Shown here in pieces: positions 33,210 to 41,206 of a stretch of DNA of 64,000 bases. The position numbers and the translations under genes were made by a program. This stretch comes from Caulobacter radicis (GTDB lineage: Bacteria; Pseudomonadota; Alphaproteobacteria; Caulobacterales; Caulobacteraceae): the NCBI RefSeq assembly GCF_003094615.1, contig NZ_QDKO01000043.1, forward strand, positions 62,001-126,000. The letters run 5' to 3'. The notes under the pieces are model-generated. The model worked only from the letters and a program-made list of their open reading frames with translations, ran no database searches and was not told the DNA's origin. Numbering within the stretch: the stretch's first letter is position 1; the number at the start of each line of letters is the position of its first letter.

Positions 33210-33860
33210 TTACGTAGCCGAAGCGGCGCCTTGCGGGGCCTTCGGGATGAGGAAGCGGGGCAGCAGGCTGGCCACCACCCGGCGGCCCGCGCCGTCGGGC
33301 AGGTTCAGCATGTCGCGCAGCGGCGGGCCGATCAGGGCCTCGCCGAAGGCGCTGAGGGCGATGAACAGCACCGCCGCGCCGACCCCTTCGCGGGCCTGGG
33401 CGTCCTGGGCGCCCATCTTGTCGGCGATGGCCTCGACCAGGTTCTGGACGGCCGCGCGGACGGGCTCGAGGTGCGAGAGGTCGCCCGACAGCGTGATCCA
33501 GGCGGCCAGGCGGCCCGCGCCACCGGTGTCAAATGCGTCGAAAACGGCGTTGACCAGCTCAAGGGGCGCGCCGTCATCGGTCTTCAGCCGGGCGATGGCT
33601 TCGTCCAGGGCCTGGGTCAGGTCGGAGACCATCGAGCCCATCAGCGCCGACTGCAGGCCGGCGGCCGAACCGAAGTGGTGAATCAGGTTGGCGTGGGTCA
33701 CGCCGATCTCGCCGGCCACCGCCGACAATGTCACGGCATCGGGTCCGCCCTTCAGGAGCAGGGCGCGCGCGGAGGCGATCGCTTCGCGGCGTGCTTCTTC
33801 GGGCACGCGGCGTCGACGGCGGGTTGCGCTTTTCTCAATTGACATCGATGTAAATGACAT
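33210..33860 (-). CDS. TetR-family transcriptional regulator
   Basis: The 216-residue repressor has a TetR DNA-binding domain at residues ~20-70 (SARALLLKGGPDAVTLSAVA; IGVTHANLIHHFGSAAGLQS). A helical ligand-binding domain follows. It diverges from the long Coq4-to-FadD gene run. Two palindromes overlap its start region. Two starts are possible, ATG at 33860 or 33845; neither has a ribosome binding site, so the mRNA may be leaderless or the true start lower. Likely a repressor released by an acyl-CoA or other lipid signal, but that is inference from its neighbours. Confidence 0.9.
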   Translation of the reverse strand: MSFTSMSIEKSATRRRRRVPEEARREAIASARALLLKGGPDAVTLSAVAGEIGVTHANLIHHFGSAAGLQSALMGSMVSDLTQALDEAIARLKTDDGAPLELVNAVFDAFDTGGAGRLAAWITLSGDLSHLEPVRAAVQNLVEAIADKMGAQDAQAREGVGAAVLFIALSAFGEALIGPPLRDMLNLPDGAGRRVVASLLPRFLIPKAPQGAASAT

Positions 33861-33869
33861 TCATGTAGA
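33839..33869. promoter_or_regulatory. Twin palindromes, probable TetR operator
   Basis: TTGACATCGATGTAAA (33839-33854) is followed at once by a second related palindrome (GACATTCATGTAG, 33856-33868). They lie over the TetR start codons and 40 bases before the GTG of the coq4-like gene. TTTACAGCGATGTAAA at 45687 is closely related (14 of 16 bases). Confidence 0.7.
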
Positions 33870-33908
33870 TAAGGCTTTTTCCTTAGGCTTCAACAAGGGG
33901 AACCGCAA

Positions 33909-34700
33909 GTGCAAGCTGCGCCCATAGCGCCCGTACTGCGCCCAGTTCACGGCCAGAATCGCCAACCTTCCCATGCGGCGCCTCGCCGCATCCAACCCGT
34001 CCGCGCCATGCGCGCTTTCGGGAGGCTGGTGGCCGACAAGGAGGACACCCGGCAGGTGTTCGAGATCATGAACGCCCTGGCGGGCCGTTCGATCGAGTGG
34101 GGCTATCAGCGGCTGATGGATACGCCCGAAGGCGGGATCCAGGCCTATGAGCAGGTCGAGCTGTCCGACCGGCTGCAGGACCGGGGATGGCTGGACGGCT
34201 TCGCCGACGGGACGGTGGGCGCGGCCTACCGGGCCTTCGTCGACAGCCGCAACCTGTCGGCCTACGGCCTGGCCGAAGAGAGCGCCAAGGTCGCCGACAC
34301 CGAGATCGAAGCGGCGCACCCGCGCGCCTGGTACGCCCGCCGCATCCGCGACGTGCACGACATCTGGCACGTGCTTACCGGCTACCAGACCGATGCTTTG
34401 GGCGAGGCCTGCGTGGTGGCGTTCTCGCTGCCCCAGACCCGCAGCACCGGTTTTGGCCTGATCGCCGCCGGGGCCGCAGTGCAGTTCATGCGGGCGCGCA
34501 CCGGCCACCCGTGCGGACGCGCGGTGCTTCAGGCCTGGCGCAACGGCGGCAAGGCCGCCTGGCTGCCGGGCGAGGACTACGTGGCCTTGATGGCCGAGCC
34601 GCTGGAAAATGCGCGCGCGCGCCTGCGCATCCAGCGCCCGACGCTCTACGAGCGGGTGCCGCCGGACATGCGCAACGCCTATCTGGGAGGGCCGGGATGA
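33909..34700 (+). CDS. Coq4-family protein
   Basis: The 263-residue protein carries the Coq4 metal motif His150-Asp151-x2-His154-x11-Glu166 (DVHDIWHVLTGYQTDALGEA). Coq4 acts in ubiquinone biosynthesis, where it was recently linked to C1 decarboxylation/hydroxylation of the ring. No other ubiquinone gene is nearby. Instead it heads a lipid-degradation gene run and faces a TetR repressor, so a role on another lipid-like substrate is possible. The start is GTG at 33909 with AAGGGG upstream; an ATG at 34008 would still keep the motif. Its stop overlaps the next gene (ATGA). Confidence 0.85.
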   Translation: MQAAPIAPVLRPVHGQNRQPSHAAPRRIQPVRAMRAFGRLVADKEDTRQVFEIMNALAGRSIEWGYQRLMDTPEGGIQAYEQVELSDRLQDRGWLDGFADGTVGAAYRAFVDSRNLSAYGLAEESAKVADTEIEAAHPRAWYARRIRDVHDIWHVLTGYQTDALGEACVVAFSLPQTRSTGFGLIAAGAAVQFMRARTGHPCGRAVLQAWRNGGKAAWLPGEDYVALMAEPLENARARLRIQRPTLYERVPPDMRNAYLGGPG

Positions 34701-35125
34701 GCCGCCTGTTCGCCCCCCTGGCCTTGGCGGCCTGCGCGATCGCCGCGCCGGCCCTGGCCCAGGACGCCGGCCTCGCCGGACGCTGGCGCACCTCGGCCGA
34801 GAACGGCGTCGTCGCCATCGAGCGCTGCGGCGACAGCTTCTGCGGCCGCCTGAAGGACGCCAAGCCGCTGCGCGCCGATCCCGAGCAACGGGACGTGCGC
34901 AACCGCAACGCCGAGCTGCGCAGTCGCAAGCTCAAGGACCTGACGGTGCTGGCCAACTTCTCCGGCGGACCGCGTTCCTGGTCCGGCGGGCCGCTCTATG
35001 ACCCGGAGACGGGGCAGGGCGCCTCGACCGGCACGCTGACCCTGCTGGACGACGACACCCTGGCGGTGAAGGGCTGCATCGCCCCGCTGCTGTGCCGCAC
35101 CCAGACCTGGAAACGCGTGCGCTGA
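34697..35125 (+). CDS. Secreted DUF2147 protein
   Basis: The 142-residue product has a signal peptide (FAPLALAACAIAAPALAQ) and a DUF2147 domain: LAGRWRTSAENGVVAIERCG at the start, SGGPLYDPETGQ in the middle, and a C-terminal LAVKGCIAPLLCRTQTWKRV. Four cysteines are in the usual places. The family is a lipocalin-like beta-barrel fold that could bind a lipid or other hydrophobic ligand in the periplasm. It is translationally coupled to the coq4-like gene. A paralogue is at 50320. Confidence 0.87.
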   Translation: MSRLFAPLALAACAIAAPALAQDAGLAGRWRTSAENGVVAIERCGDSFCGRLKDAKPLRADPEQRDVRNRNAELRSRKLKDLTVLANFSGGPRSWSGGPLYDPETGQGASTGTLTLLDDDTLAVKGCIAPLLCRTQTWKRVR

Positions 35126-35251
35126 GCACCGCTCAATTTGAGTAACTGGGGTGGCCGCCGAGCCGCCCCCGCGTTCCGCGTATTCGACTTTGACACCAGC
35201 CGACTTCTTGGAGCCGACGGGGGCCGCCCCGCCGGTCGGGGGATTGCGACC

Positions 35252-37738
35252 ATGCTGATCTGGATTGGCGCCGCCGCGCTCATCGCCTTCGTGCTGACCT
35301 TCGTGCAGGCCAGGGCCGCCCTGTGGGCGGCCGCCACGGCCTTATGGATAGGCGCCGGCTTCGCGGCCGGCGTGGTCGGCTCGACCGCCACGCTAGTGCT
35401 GGCCGCGATAGCCGCGCCGATCGCGGTGCTGACCACCTTCCGCCCGCTGCGCGCCGCCGTGCTGTCGGGACCGGCCATGAAGGCCTTCGCCGGCATCATG
35501 CCGCGCATGAGCCCCACCGAGCAGGCGGCCGTCGAGGCCGGCAACGTCTGGTGGGACGCCGAGCTGTTCGCCGGCAAGCCCGACTGGAAGCGCCTGCTGG
35601 CCACGCCCGCGCCGGCGCTGTCGGCCGAGGAGCAGCGCTTCCTCGACATCGAGGCCGAACACCTGTGCGACCTGTCCAACGACTGGGAGAGCACCTCGGT
35701 CTGGCAGGACCTGCCGCCGGCGGCCTGGGAATACGCCCGCGACAAGGGCTTCCTGGGCATGATCATTCCCAAGCGCTACGGCGGCCTGGGCTTCTCGGCC
35801 TACGCCCACAGCCAGGTGGTGCAGAAGCTGTCGACCCGCTGCTCGGCCGCCGCCGTGTCGGTGATGGTGCCCAACTCGCTGGGTCCGGCCGAACTGCTGC
35901 TGCACTACGGCACCGACGCCCAGAAGGACCACTACCTGCCGCGCCTGGCGCGGGGCGACGAAATCCCGTGCTTCGCCTTGACCAATCCCTATGCCGGGTC
36001 GGACGCGGCCTCGATCACCGACACCGGGGTGGTCTGCCGGGGCCTGTGGAACGGCCGCGAGACGCTGGGCTTCCGCGTCAGCTGGCGCAAGCGCTACATC
36101 ACCCTGGCCCCGATCGCGACGGTCATCGGCCTGGCGTTCCGCGCCGTCGATCCCGACGGCCTGCTGGGCCAAGGCGCAGAGCCCGGCATCACCTGCGTGC
36201 TGCTGCCGCGCGACCATCCGGGCGTAAACATCGGACGCCGCCACTGGCCCCTGAACGCGGTGTTCCAGAACGGCCCGATCACCGGCGACGACGTCTTCGT
36301 GCCGATGGAGATGGTCATCGGCGGCCAGGCCCAGGTGGGCAACGGCTGGCGGATGCTGATGGAGTGCCTGGCGGCGGGCCGCGCGATCTCGCTGCCGTCG
36401 TCCAACGTGGGCATGTCCAAGCTGGCCGTCGGCATGGTCGGCGCCTACGTCGCCATCCGCCGGCAGTTCAACATGCCGATCGGCGCCTTCGAGGGCGTGC
36501 AGGAGCCGCTGGCCCGCATGGCCGGCCACCTCTACGCCTCCGATGCCTTGCGCCGCCTGGCGGCCGCGGCCCTGGACCAGGGCGAGAAGCCGTCCGTCGT
36601 GTCGGCGATCGCGAAGTATCACGTGACCGAGCGCGCCCGCATCGTCGTCAACGACGCCATGGACGTGGTCGGCGGCAAGGGCGTCTGCATGGGCCCGGGC
36701 AACTTCCTGGCCCGCGCCTACCAGCAGATCCCGATCGCCATCACGGTCGAGGGCGCCAACATCATGACCCGCACCCTGATCATCTACGGCCAGGGCGCGA
36801 TCCGCTGCCATCCCTACGTGCTGACGCTGATGCGGACGGCGCAGACGCAGAACCTGAAGGACTTCGACGCGGCGCTGTTCGGCTATGTCGGCTTCCTGTT
36901 CCGAAATCTCGCCCGGGCGGCCGCCTTCGCCGCGACCGGCGGGCCGCTGATCGGCAAGCCGGCCGGGGCGGCGCCCCAGCTGGGCCGCTACTACCGCGCC
37001 GCCACCCGCTTCTCGACCCTGCTGGCCCTGGCCTCGGACCTGTCGATGGCTACCGTCGGCGGCGCGCTGAAGCGCAAGGGAGCGCTGACCGGGCGCCTGG
37101 GCGACATGCTCTCGCAGCTGCTGATCCTGTCGAGCGCGCTCAAGCGCTTCGAGGACGAGGGGCGTCCGGCCGAGGACCTTCCGCTGGTCCACTGGGCCGC
37201 CCAGGACGCCCTGGCGCGCACCGGCGAGGCCTGGCGGAGCCTGCTGGCCAACCATCCCAGCCGCGTCGTCGCCTTCGTGCTGGGCCTGGTCGGCGCCGGT
37301 CTTGGCCGGGCGGGTCCGAACGACCGCGTCGCCGCCGAGGTCGCCGGCCTGATCCAGCGCCACGGTCCGGCCCGCGACCGCCTGCTGGCCGGTTCGTGGA
37401 CGCCGCGCATCGAGGTCGATCCAATCGCCGCCACGGCCGTGGCCTTCGACCTCCATCCGCAGGTGGAGGCCGTCGAGCGCCGCCTCAAGCCCGCGATCGC
37501 CGCCGGCCGCATCGGGCGCGCGCCGCAGAACCTGACCCTGCTGGACGCCTGGGCTGGCGAGGCGGAGGCCAAGGGGCTGATCTCGAGCGCCGAGCGTGAC
37601 CTTCTCGCCCGCTTCGCGGTGCTGGCCGACATGGCCATCCAGGTCGACGACTTCCCGCAGGACTTCGGCCTGGCCGAGGGCCTGGCGCGCCGGGGCGGCA
37701 AGCGCGGCGCCGCCAAGCGCGAGAAGGTGGCCCAATGA
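35252..37738 (+). CDS. fadE: FadE-type membrane-anchored acyl-CoA dehydrogenase
   Basis: The 828-residue enzyme starts with two membrane helices (LIWIGAAALIAFVLTF; WIGAGFAAGVVGS), as E. coli FadE does. The dehydrogenase core spans ~150-540 (IPKRYGGLGFSAYAHSQVVQ; CFALTNPYAGSDAASITDTG; VEGANIMTRTLIIYGQGAIR), and the long FadE C-terminal extension follows. It catalyses the first step of beta-oxidation. The upstream frame extends to 35138, but the start at 35252 (MLIWIG) matches the family. It is followed by an overlapping fabG-type gene, and the same gene order is known in mycobacteria. Confidence 0.93.
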   Translation: MLIWIGAAALIAFVLTFVQARAALWAAATALWIGAGFAAGVVGSTATLVLAAIAAPIAVLTTFRPLRAAVLSGPAMKAFAGIMPRMSPTEQAAVEAGNVWWDAELFAGKPDWKRLLATPAPALSAEEQRFLDIEAEHLCDLSNDWESTSVWQDLPPAAWEYARDKGFLGMIIPKRYGGLGFSAYAHSQVVQKLSTRCSAAAVSVMVPNSLGPAELLLHYGTDAQKDHYLPRLARGDEIPCFALTNPYAGSDAASITDTGVVCRGLWNGRETLGFRVSWRKRYITLAPIATVIGLAFRAVDPDGLLGQGAEPGITCVLLPRDHPGVNIGRRHWPLNAVFQNGPITGDDVFVPMEMVIGGQAQVGNGWRMLMECLAAGRAISLPSSNVGMSKLAVGMVGAYVAIRRQFNMPIGAFEGVQEPLARMAGHLYASDALRRLAAAALDQGEKPSVVSAIAKYHVTERARIVVNDAMDVVGGKGVCMGPGNFLARAYQQIPIAITVEGANIMTRTLIIYGQGAIRCHPYVLTLMRTAQTQNLKDFDAALFGYVGFLFRNLARAAAFAATGGPLIGKPAGAAPQLGRYYRAATRFSTLLALASDLSMATVGGALKRKGALTGRLGDMLSQLLILSSALKRFEDEGRPAEDLPLVHWAAQDALARTGEAWRSLLANHPSRVVAFVLGLVGAGLGRAGPNDRVAAEVAGLIQRHGPARDRLLAGSWTPRIEVDPIAATAVAFDLHPQVEAVERRLKPAIAAGRIGRAPQNLTLLDAWAGEAEAKGLISSAERDLLARFAVLADMAIQVDDFPQDFGLAEGLARRGGKRGAAKREKVAQ

Positions 37739-39063
37739 CCGATCGCTACCTGGAATTCGCCAACAGCGGCCTGGGCGGCTGGATGGTCGGGGCGCTCGGC
37801 CTGCCCAAGCCCGCGCCGCTGCAACGGCGCGCCGAGGCCGGGGCCGTCGCCCTGCATCCATTGCTGCTGGAGTCGGCGGGCGGCGGCCGGATGGGGCCGG
37901 TCCTGGAGCGGGTCGCCAGCGCTTCTGGCGCGCCGCTGCGCCGATGCTGGTCGGCCGACGAGCGCTATGGCGGGCTGGTGTTCGACGCTTCGGACTGCGT
38001 GGACGTGGCCTCGGCCAGGGCGCTGTACGGCTTCTTCCACCAGGCGGTGCGTTCGGTGGCCGAGCACGGCCGGATCGTGGTGATCGGGGTTCCGCCCGAG
38101 ACGACCGGCGCCACCGAGGCCGAGGCGATCCAGCGGGGGCTGGAGGGCTTCGTCCGCTCGCTGGCCAAGGAGGCGCGGCGCGGCATCGGGGTGCAACTGC
38201 TCTATATCGCCCCGGGCGACGAGGACGCTGCGGCCAGCACGCTCGACTTCCTGCTGTCGCCGCGCTCGGCCTATGTCTCGGGCCAGGTGGTGCGGGTGGC
38301 CGCGCCCGGCGTGGCGGGCGACGCCAGGCTGGGTCACGCCGGAAGGCACGTGCTGGTCACCGGCGCCTCGCGCGGCATCGGCGAGGCGATCGTGCGGCTG
38401 TTCGCGGCCGAGGGCGCGCAGGTCACGGCGCTGGACGTGCCCGCCGCGCGCGAGGACCTCGAAAAGCTGGCCGGCGAGCTGGGCGTGCGGCCGCTCGCCC
38501 TCGACATCACCGCGCCGGAGGCCGGAGAGGCCCTGGTGACCGCGGCGCGGGCGGCCGGTGGCTTCGACGTCGTGGTGCACAACGCCGGCATCACCCGCGA
38601 CCGCACCCTGGCGCGCATGGACCAGCGCGAGTGGGACAGCGTCATGGCCGTCAATCTCGGCGCGCCCCTGGCCCTGACCCGGTCGCTGGTCGAGGCCGGC
38701 GCGGTCCGACGCAACGGCCGCATCGTGGCGGTCTCGTCGCTGAGCGGCGTGGCCGGAAACATGGGCCAGACCAACTACGCCCTGTCCAAGGCCGGCTGGA
38801 TCGGGGCCGTGCGACGCCTGGCCCGCGACGGCCTGGGCGAGGGCGTGACGATCAACGCCGTGGCTCCGGGCTTCATCGAGACCCGGATGACCGCCGCCAT
38901 CCCCTTCGCCATCCGCGAGGCCGGGCGACGGATGAACAGCATGGGGCAGGGCGGCAGCCCGGTCGACGTGGCCGAGACCATCGCCTGGCTGGCCGATCCC
39001 GCCAGCGGCGGCGTCAACGGCCAGGTGGTCCGCGTCTGCGGCCAGAGCCTGCTCGGGGCCTGA
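37735..39063 (+). CDS. Two-domain 3-oxoacyl reductase (FabG4-like)
   Basis: The 442-residue protein is a long short-chain dehydrogenase. Residues 1-195 form a degenerate nucleotide-fold domain. The active domain begins at VLVTGASRGIGEAIVRLFAA (~207) and carries Ser-Tyr-Lys in VSSLSGVAGNMGQTNYALSK (Tyr348, Lys352). This architecture matches the high-molecular-weight FabG4 of mycobacteria, an NADH-using 3-oxoacyl-CoA/ACP reductase. In a catabolic operon it would act in reverse, oxidising 3-hydroxyacyl-CoA. It overlaps fadE by four bases and is followed two bases later by the MaoC gene. Confidence 0.92.
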   Translation: MTDRYLEFANSGLGGWMVGALGLPKPAPLQRRAEAGAVALHPLLLESAGGGRMGPVLERVASASGAPLRRCWSADERYGGLVFDASDCVDVASARALYGFFHQAVRSVAEHGRIVVIGVPPETTGATEAEAIQRGLEGFVRSLAKEARRGIGVQLLYIAPGDEDAAASTLDFLLSPRSAYVSGQVVRVAAPGVAGDARLGHAGRHVLVTGASRGIGEAIVRLFAAEGAQVTALDVPAAREDLEKLAGELGVRPLALDITAPEAGEALVTAARAAGGFDVVVHNAGITRDRTLARMDQREWDSVMAVNLGAPLALTRSLVEAGAVRRNGRIVAVSSLSGVAGNMGQTNYALSKAGWIGAVRRLARDGLGEGVTINAVAPGFIETRMTAAIPFAIREAGRRMNSMGQGGSPVDVAETIAWLADPASGGVNGQVVRVCGQSLLGA

Positions 39064-39065
39064 TC

Positions 39066-39926
39066 ATGAGCGACATGGCCGGGCCGGTCTCGACCCTGGC
39101 CCTCGCGGGCGGGGCCCTGCGAGGGCTGCTGCGCCGGGGCGGGGCGTTTCCCGACGCGACGCTGGAGGCGGGCGGGGTGTGGTTGCGGCGCGAGGCGATC
39201 GACGCCTACGCTCAAGGCTGCGGCTTTGGCGCCGACGCCGGGGTTCCGCTGACCTTCCCGCACATCCTGGCCTTTCCGCTGCAGATGCGGCTGATGCTGG
39301 CGGGCGACTTTCCCTATCCGGTGATGGGGCTGGTGCACCTGTCCAACCGGATCCGGCAGCACGCGCCGCTCGCGGCCGGCGATCGGCTGGCGATCGCCGT
39401 ACGGACGGGGCGCCTGCTGGCCCACGACAAGGGCCAGGCCTTCTCGCTGGAGACGACCGCCCGTCGCGACGGTCAGGTCGTCTGGGAGGGAACCAGCGTC
39501 TACCTGCGCCTGGGCAAGGTGGGGCAGGGCGAGCCCGCGCCGCTTGTCGAGGGCGGAACGGCCGACACGCCGGTCGAGACCTGGACGCTGCCCCCGGACC
39601 TTGGCCGCCGCTACGCCAGGGTGTCAGGCGACGCCAACCCGATCCACACCTCCGCCCTCGGGGCCAGGCTGTTCGGCTTCAAGCGCGCCATCGCCCACGG
39701 CATGTGGGTCAAGGCCCGGGCCGTGGCGGCGCTGACCCAGGGACGGCCGGTGCAGGCCGGCGAGGTCGAGGTCGCCTTCCGCGCGCCGGTGTTCCTGCCC
39801 GGTGAAATCCAGCTGCTCGCGGGCCCCGAGGGGCCGGAGCGCGCTTTCGAGATCAAGGACGCCCAGGGCGCGCGCACCCATCTGCGCGGCCGCCTGGGCC
39901 TCAAGACACAGGATCCTTCATGCTGA
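39066..39926 (+). CDS. MaoC/HtdX-like enoyl-CoA hydratase (double hot-dog)
   Basis: The 286-residue protein has the hydratase-2 motif Asp-x-Asn-Pro-x-His (GDANPIHTSALGARLFGFKR), followed by AIAHGMWVKARAVAAL. The N-terminal half is a second, inactive hot-dog-like region. Its size and place match mycobacterial HtdX. It would hydrate 2-enoyl-CoA to (R)-3-hydroxyacyl-CoA, the step between FadE and FabG4. It starts two bases after the fabG-type stop and overlaps the thiolase start by seven bases. Confidence 0.88.
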   Translation: MSDMAGPVSTLALAGGALRGLLRRGGAFPDATLEAGGVWLRREAIDAYAQGCGFGADAGVPLTFPHILAFPLQMRLMLAGDFPYPVMGLVHLSNRIRQHAPLAAGDRLAIAVRTGRLLAHDKGQAFSLETTARRDGQVVWEGTSVYLRLGKVGQGEPAPLVEGGTADTPVETWTLPPDLGRRYARVSGDANPIHTSALGARLFGFKRAIAHGMWVKARAVAALTQGRPVQAGEVEVAFRAPVFLPGEIQLLAGPEGPERAFEIKDAQGARTHLRGRLGLKTQDPSC

Positions 39927-41206
39927 CCCTGCCCGCGCCCCGGCGCGTCGCCATCCTCGGCGGCAGCCGCATTCCCTTCGCGCGCTCCAACACCGCCTAT
40001 GCCGACGCCTCCAACCAGGAGATGCTGACCGCCGCCCTGCAGGGCCTGGCCGACCGCTTCAACCTGCACGGCCTGAGGCTGGGCGAGGTGGCGGCGGGCG
40101 CGGTGCTCAAGCACTCGCGCGACATCGCCCTGACGCGGGAAGCCCTGCTGTCGACGACGATCGGCCACGACACCCCGACCTACGACGTGGTCCAGGCCTG
40201 CGGCACGGGGCTGGAGGCGGCGATCCTGGTGGCCAACAAGATCGCGCTGGGCCAGATCGACGTGGGCGTGGCGGGGGGCGTCGACACCACCTCGGACGCG
40301 CCGATCGCGCTGAACGAGGGCTTCCGCAAGGCGCTGCTGGCGGCCAATCGCGAGAAGACCAGCGGCGGCAAGGTCAAGGCGTTGCTGGGCGCGGGGCTGG
40401 CCGCGCCGTTCAAGCCCGAGCCGCCGCGCAACGCCGAGCCCCGCACGGGCCTGTCGATGGGCGAGAGCTGCGAGGTGATGGCCAAGCATTGGAACATCCC
40501 CCGCGCCGAACAGGACGCCCTGGCCGTGCGCAGCCACCAGCGGATGGCCAAGGCCTATGCCGACGGGCTGTTCGACGACCTCGTCACGCCGTTCCGGGGA
40601 CTGAAGCGCGACAACAATCTGCGGCCCGACATCGACCCGGCCAAGCTGGCTACGATGAAGCCGGTGTTCGACCGCGAGCACGGTACGCTGACGGCCGCCA
40701 ACTCCACGCCCCTGACCGACGGCGCCTCGACGGTGCTGCTGGCCAGCGAGGAATGGGCCAAGGCGCGGGGGCTGCCGGTGCTGGCGTACCTGCGGGCCGG
40801 CGAGACGGCGGCGGTGGACTTCGTCAAGGGCGACGAGGGCCTCTTGATGGCCCCGGCCTACGCCGTGCCGCGGATGCTGGGCAAGCTGGGCCTCTCGTTG
40901 CAGGACTTCGACTACTACGAGATCCACGAGGCCTTCGCCGCGCAGGTGCTGTGCACGCTGAAGGCCTGGGAGGACGACGACTACGCCCGCGCGCGCCTGG
41001 GTCTCGACCGCGCGCCCGGCGCCATCGATCGCGAGAAGCTCAACATTCACGGCAGTTCGCTGGCCGCCGGGCATCCGTTCGCGGCCACCGGCGGGCGGAT
41101 CCTGGCGCATCTGGCGACCATGCTGGACCGCAAGGGGAGCGGCCGGGGCCTGATCTCGATCTGCGCCGCCGGCGGCCAGGGCGTGGTGGCGGTGCTCGAG
41201 AGATGA
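39920..41206 (+). CDS. Acetyl-CoA acyltransferase (thiolase, FadA2/FadI-like)
   Basis: The 428-residue thiolase has both catalytic cysteines and the two histidine motifs: Cys94 (VVQACGTGLEAAI), HEAFAAQVL, GSSLAAGHPFAATGGRIL and SICAAGGQG near the C terminus. It cleaves 3-oxoacyl-CoA to acetyl-CoA and a shortened acyl-CoA. The length is typical of FadI/FadA2 types. It overlaps both neighbours and so is tightly linked to the pathway. Confidence 0.93.
   Translation: MLTLPAPRRVAILGGSRIPFARSNTAYADASNQEMLTAALQGLADRFNLHGLRLGEVAAGAVLKHSRDIALTREALLSTTIGHDTPTYDVVQACGTGLEAAILVANKIALGQIDVGVAGGVDTTSDAPIALNEGFRKALLAANREKTSGGKVKALLGAGLAAPFKPEPPRNAEPRTGLSMGESCEVMAKHWNIPRAEQDALAVRSHQRMAKAYADGLFDDLVTPFRGLKRDNNLRPDIDPAKLATMKPVFDREHGTLTAANSTPLTDGASTVLLASEEWAKARGLPVLAYLRAGETAAVDFVKGDEGLLMAPAYAVPRMLGKLGLSLQDFDYYEIHEAFAAQVLCTLKAWEDDDYARARLGLDRAPGAIDREKLNIHGSSLAAGHPFAATGGRILAHLATMLDRKGSGRGLISICAAGGQGVVAVLER

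Noticed and set aside
33839..33869. TTGACA at 33839 as the -35 box of the coq4-like operon
   Set aside because: No acceptable -10 element follows at 16-18 bases; the hexamer is better explained as part of the palindrome.
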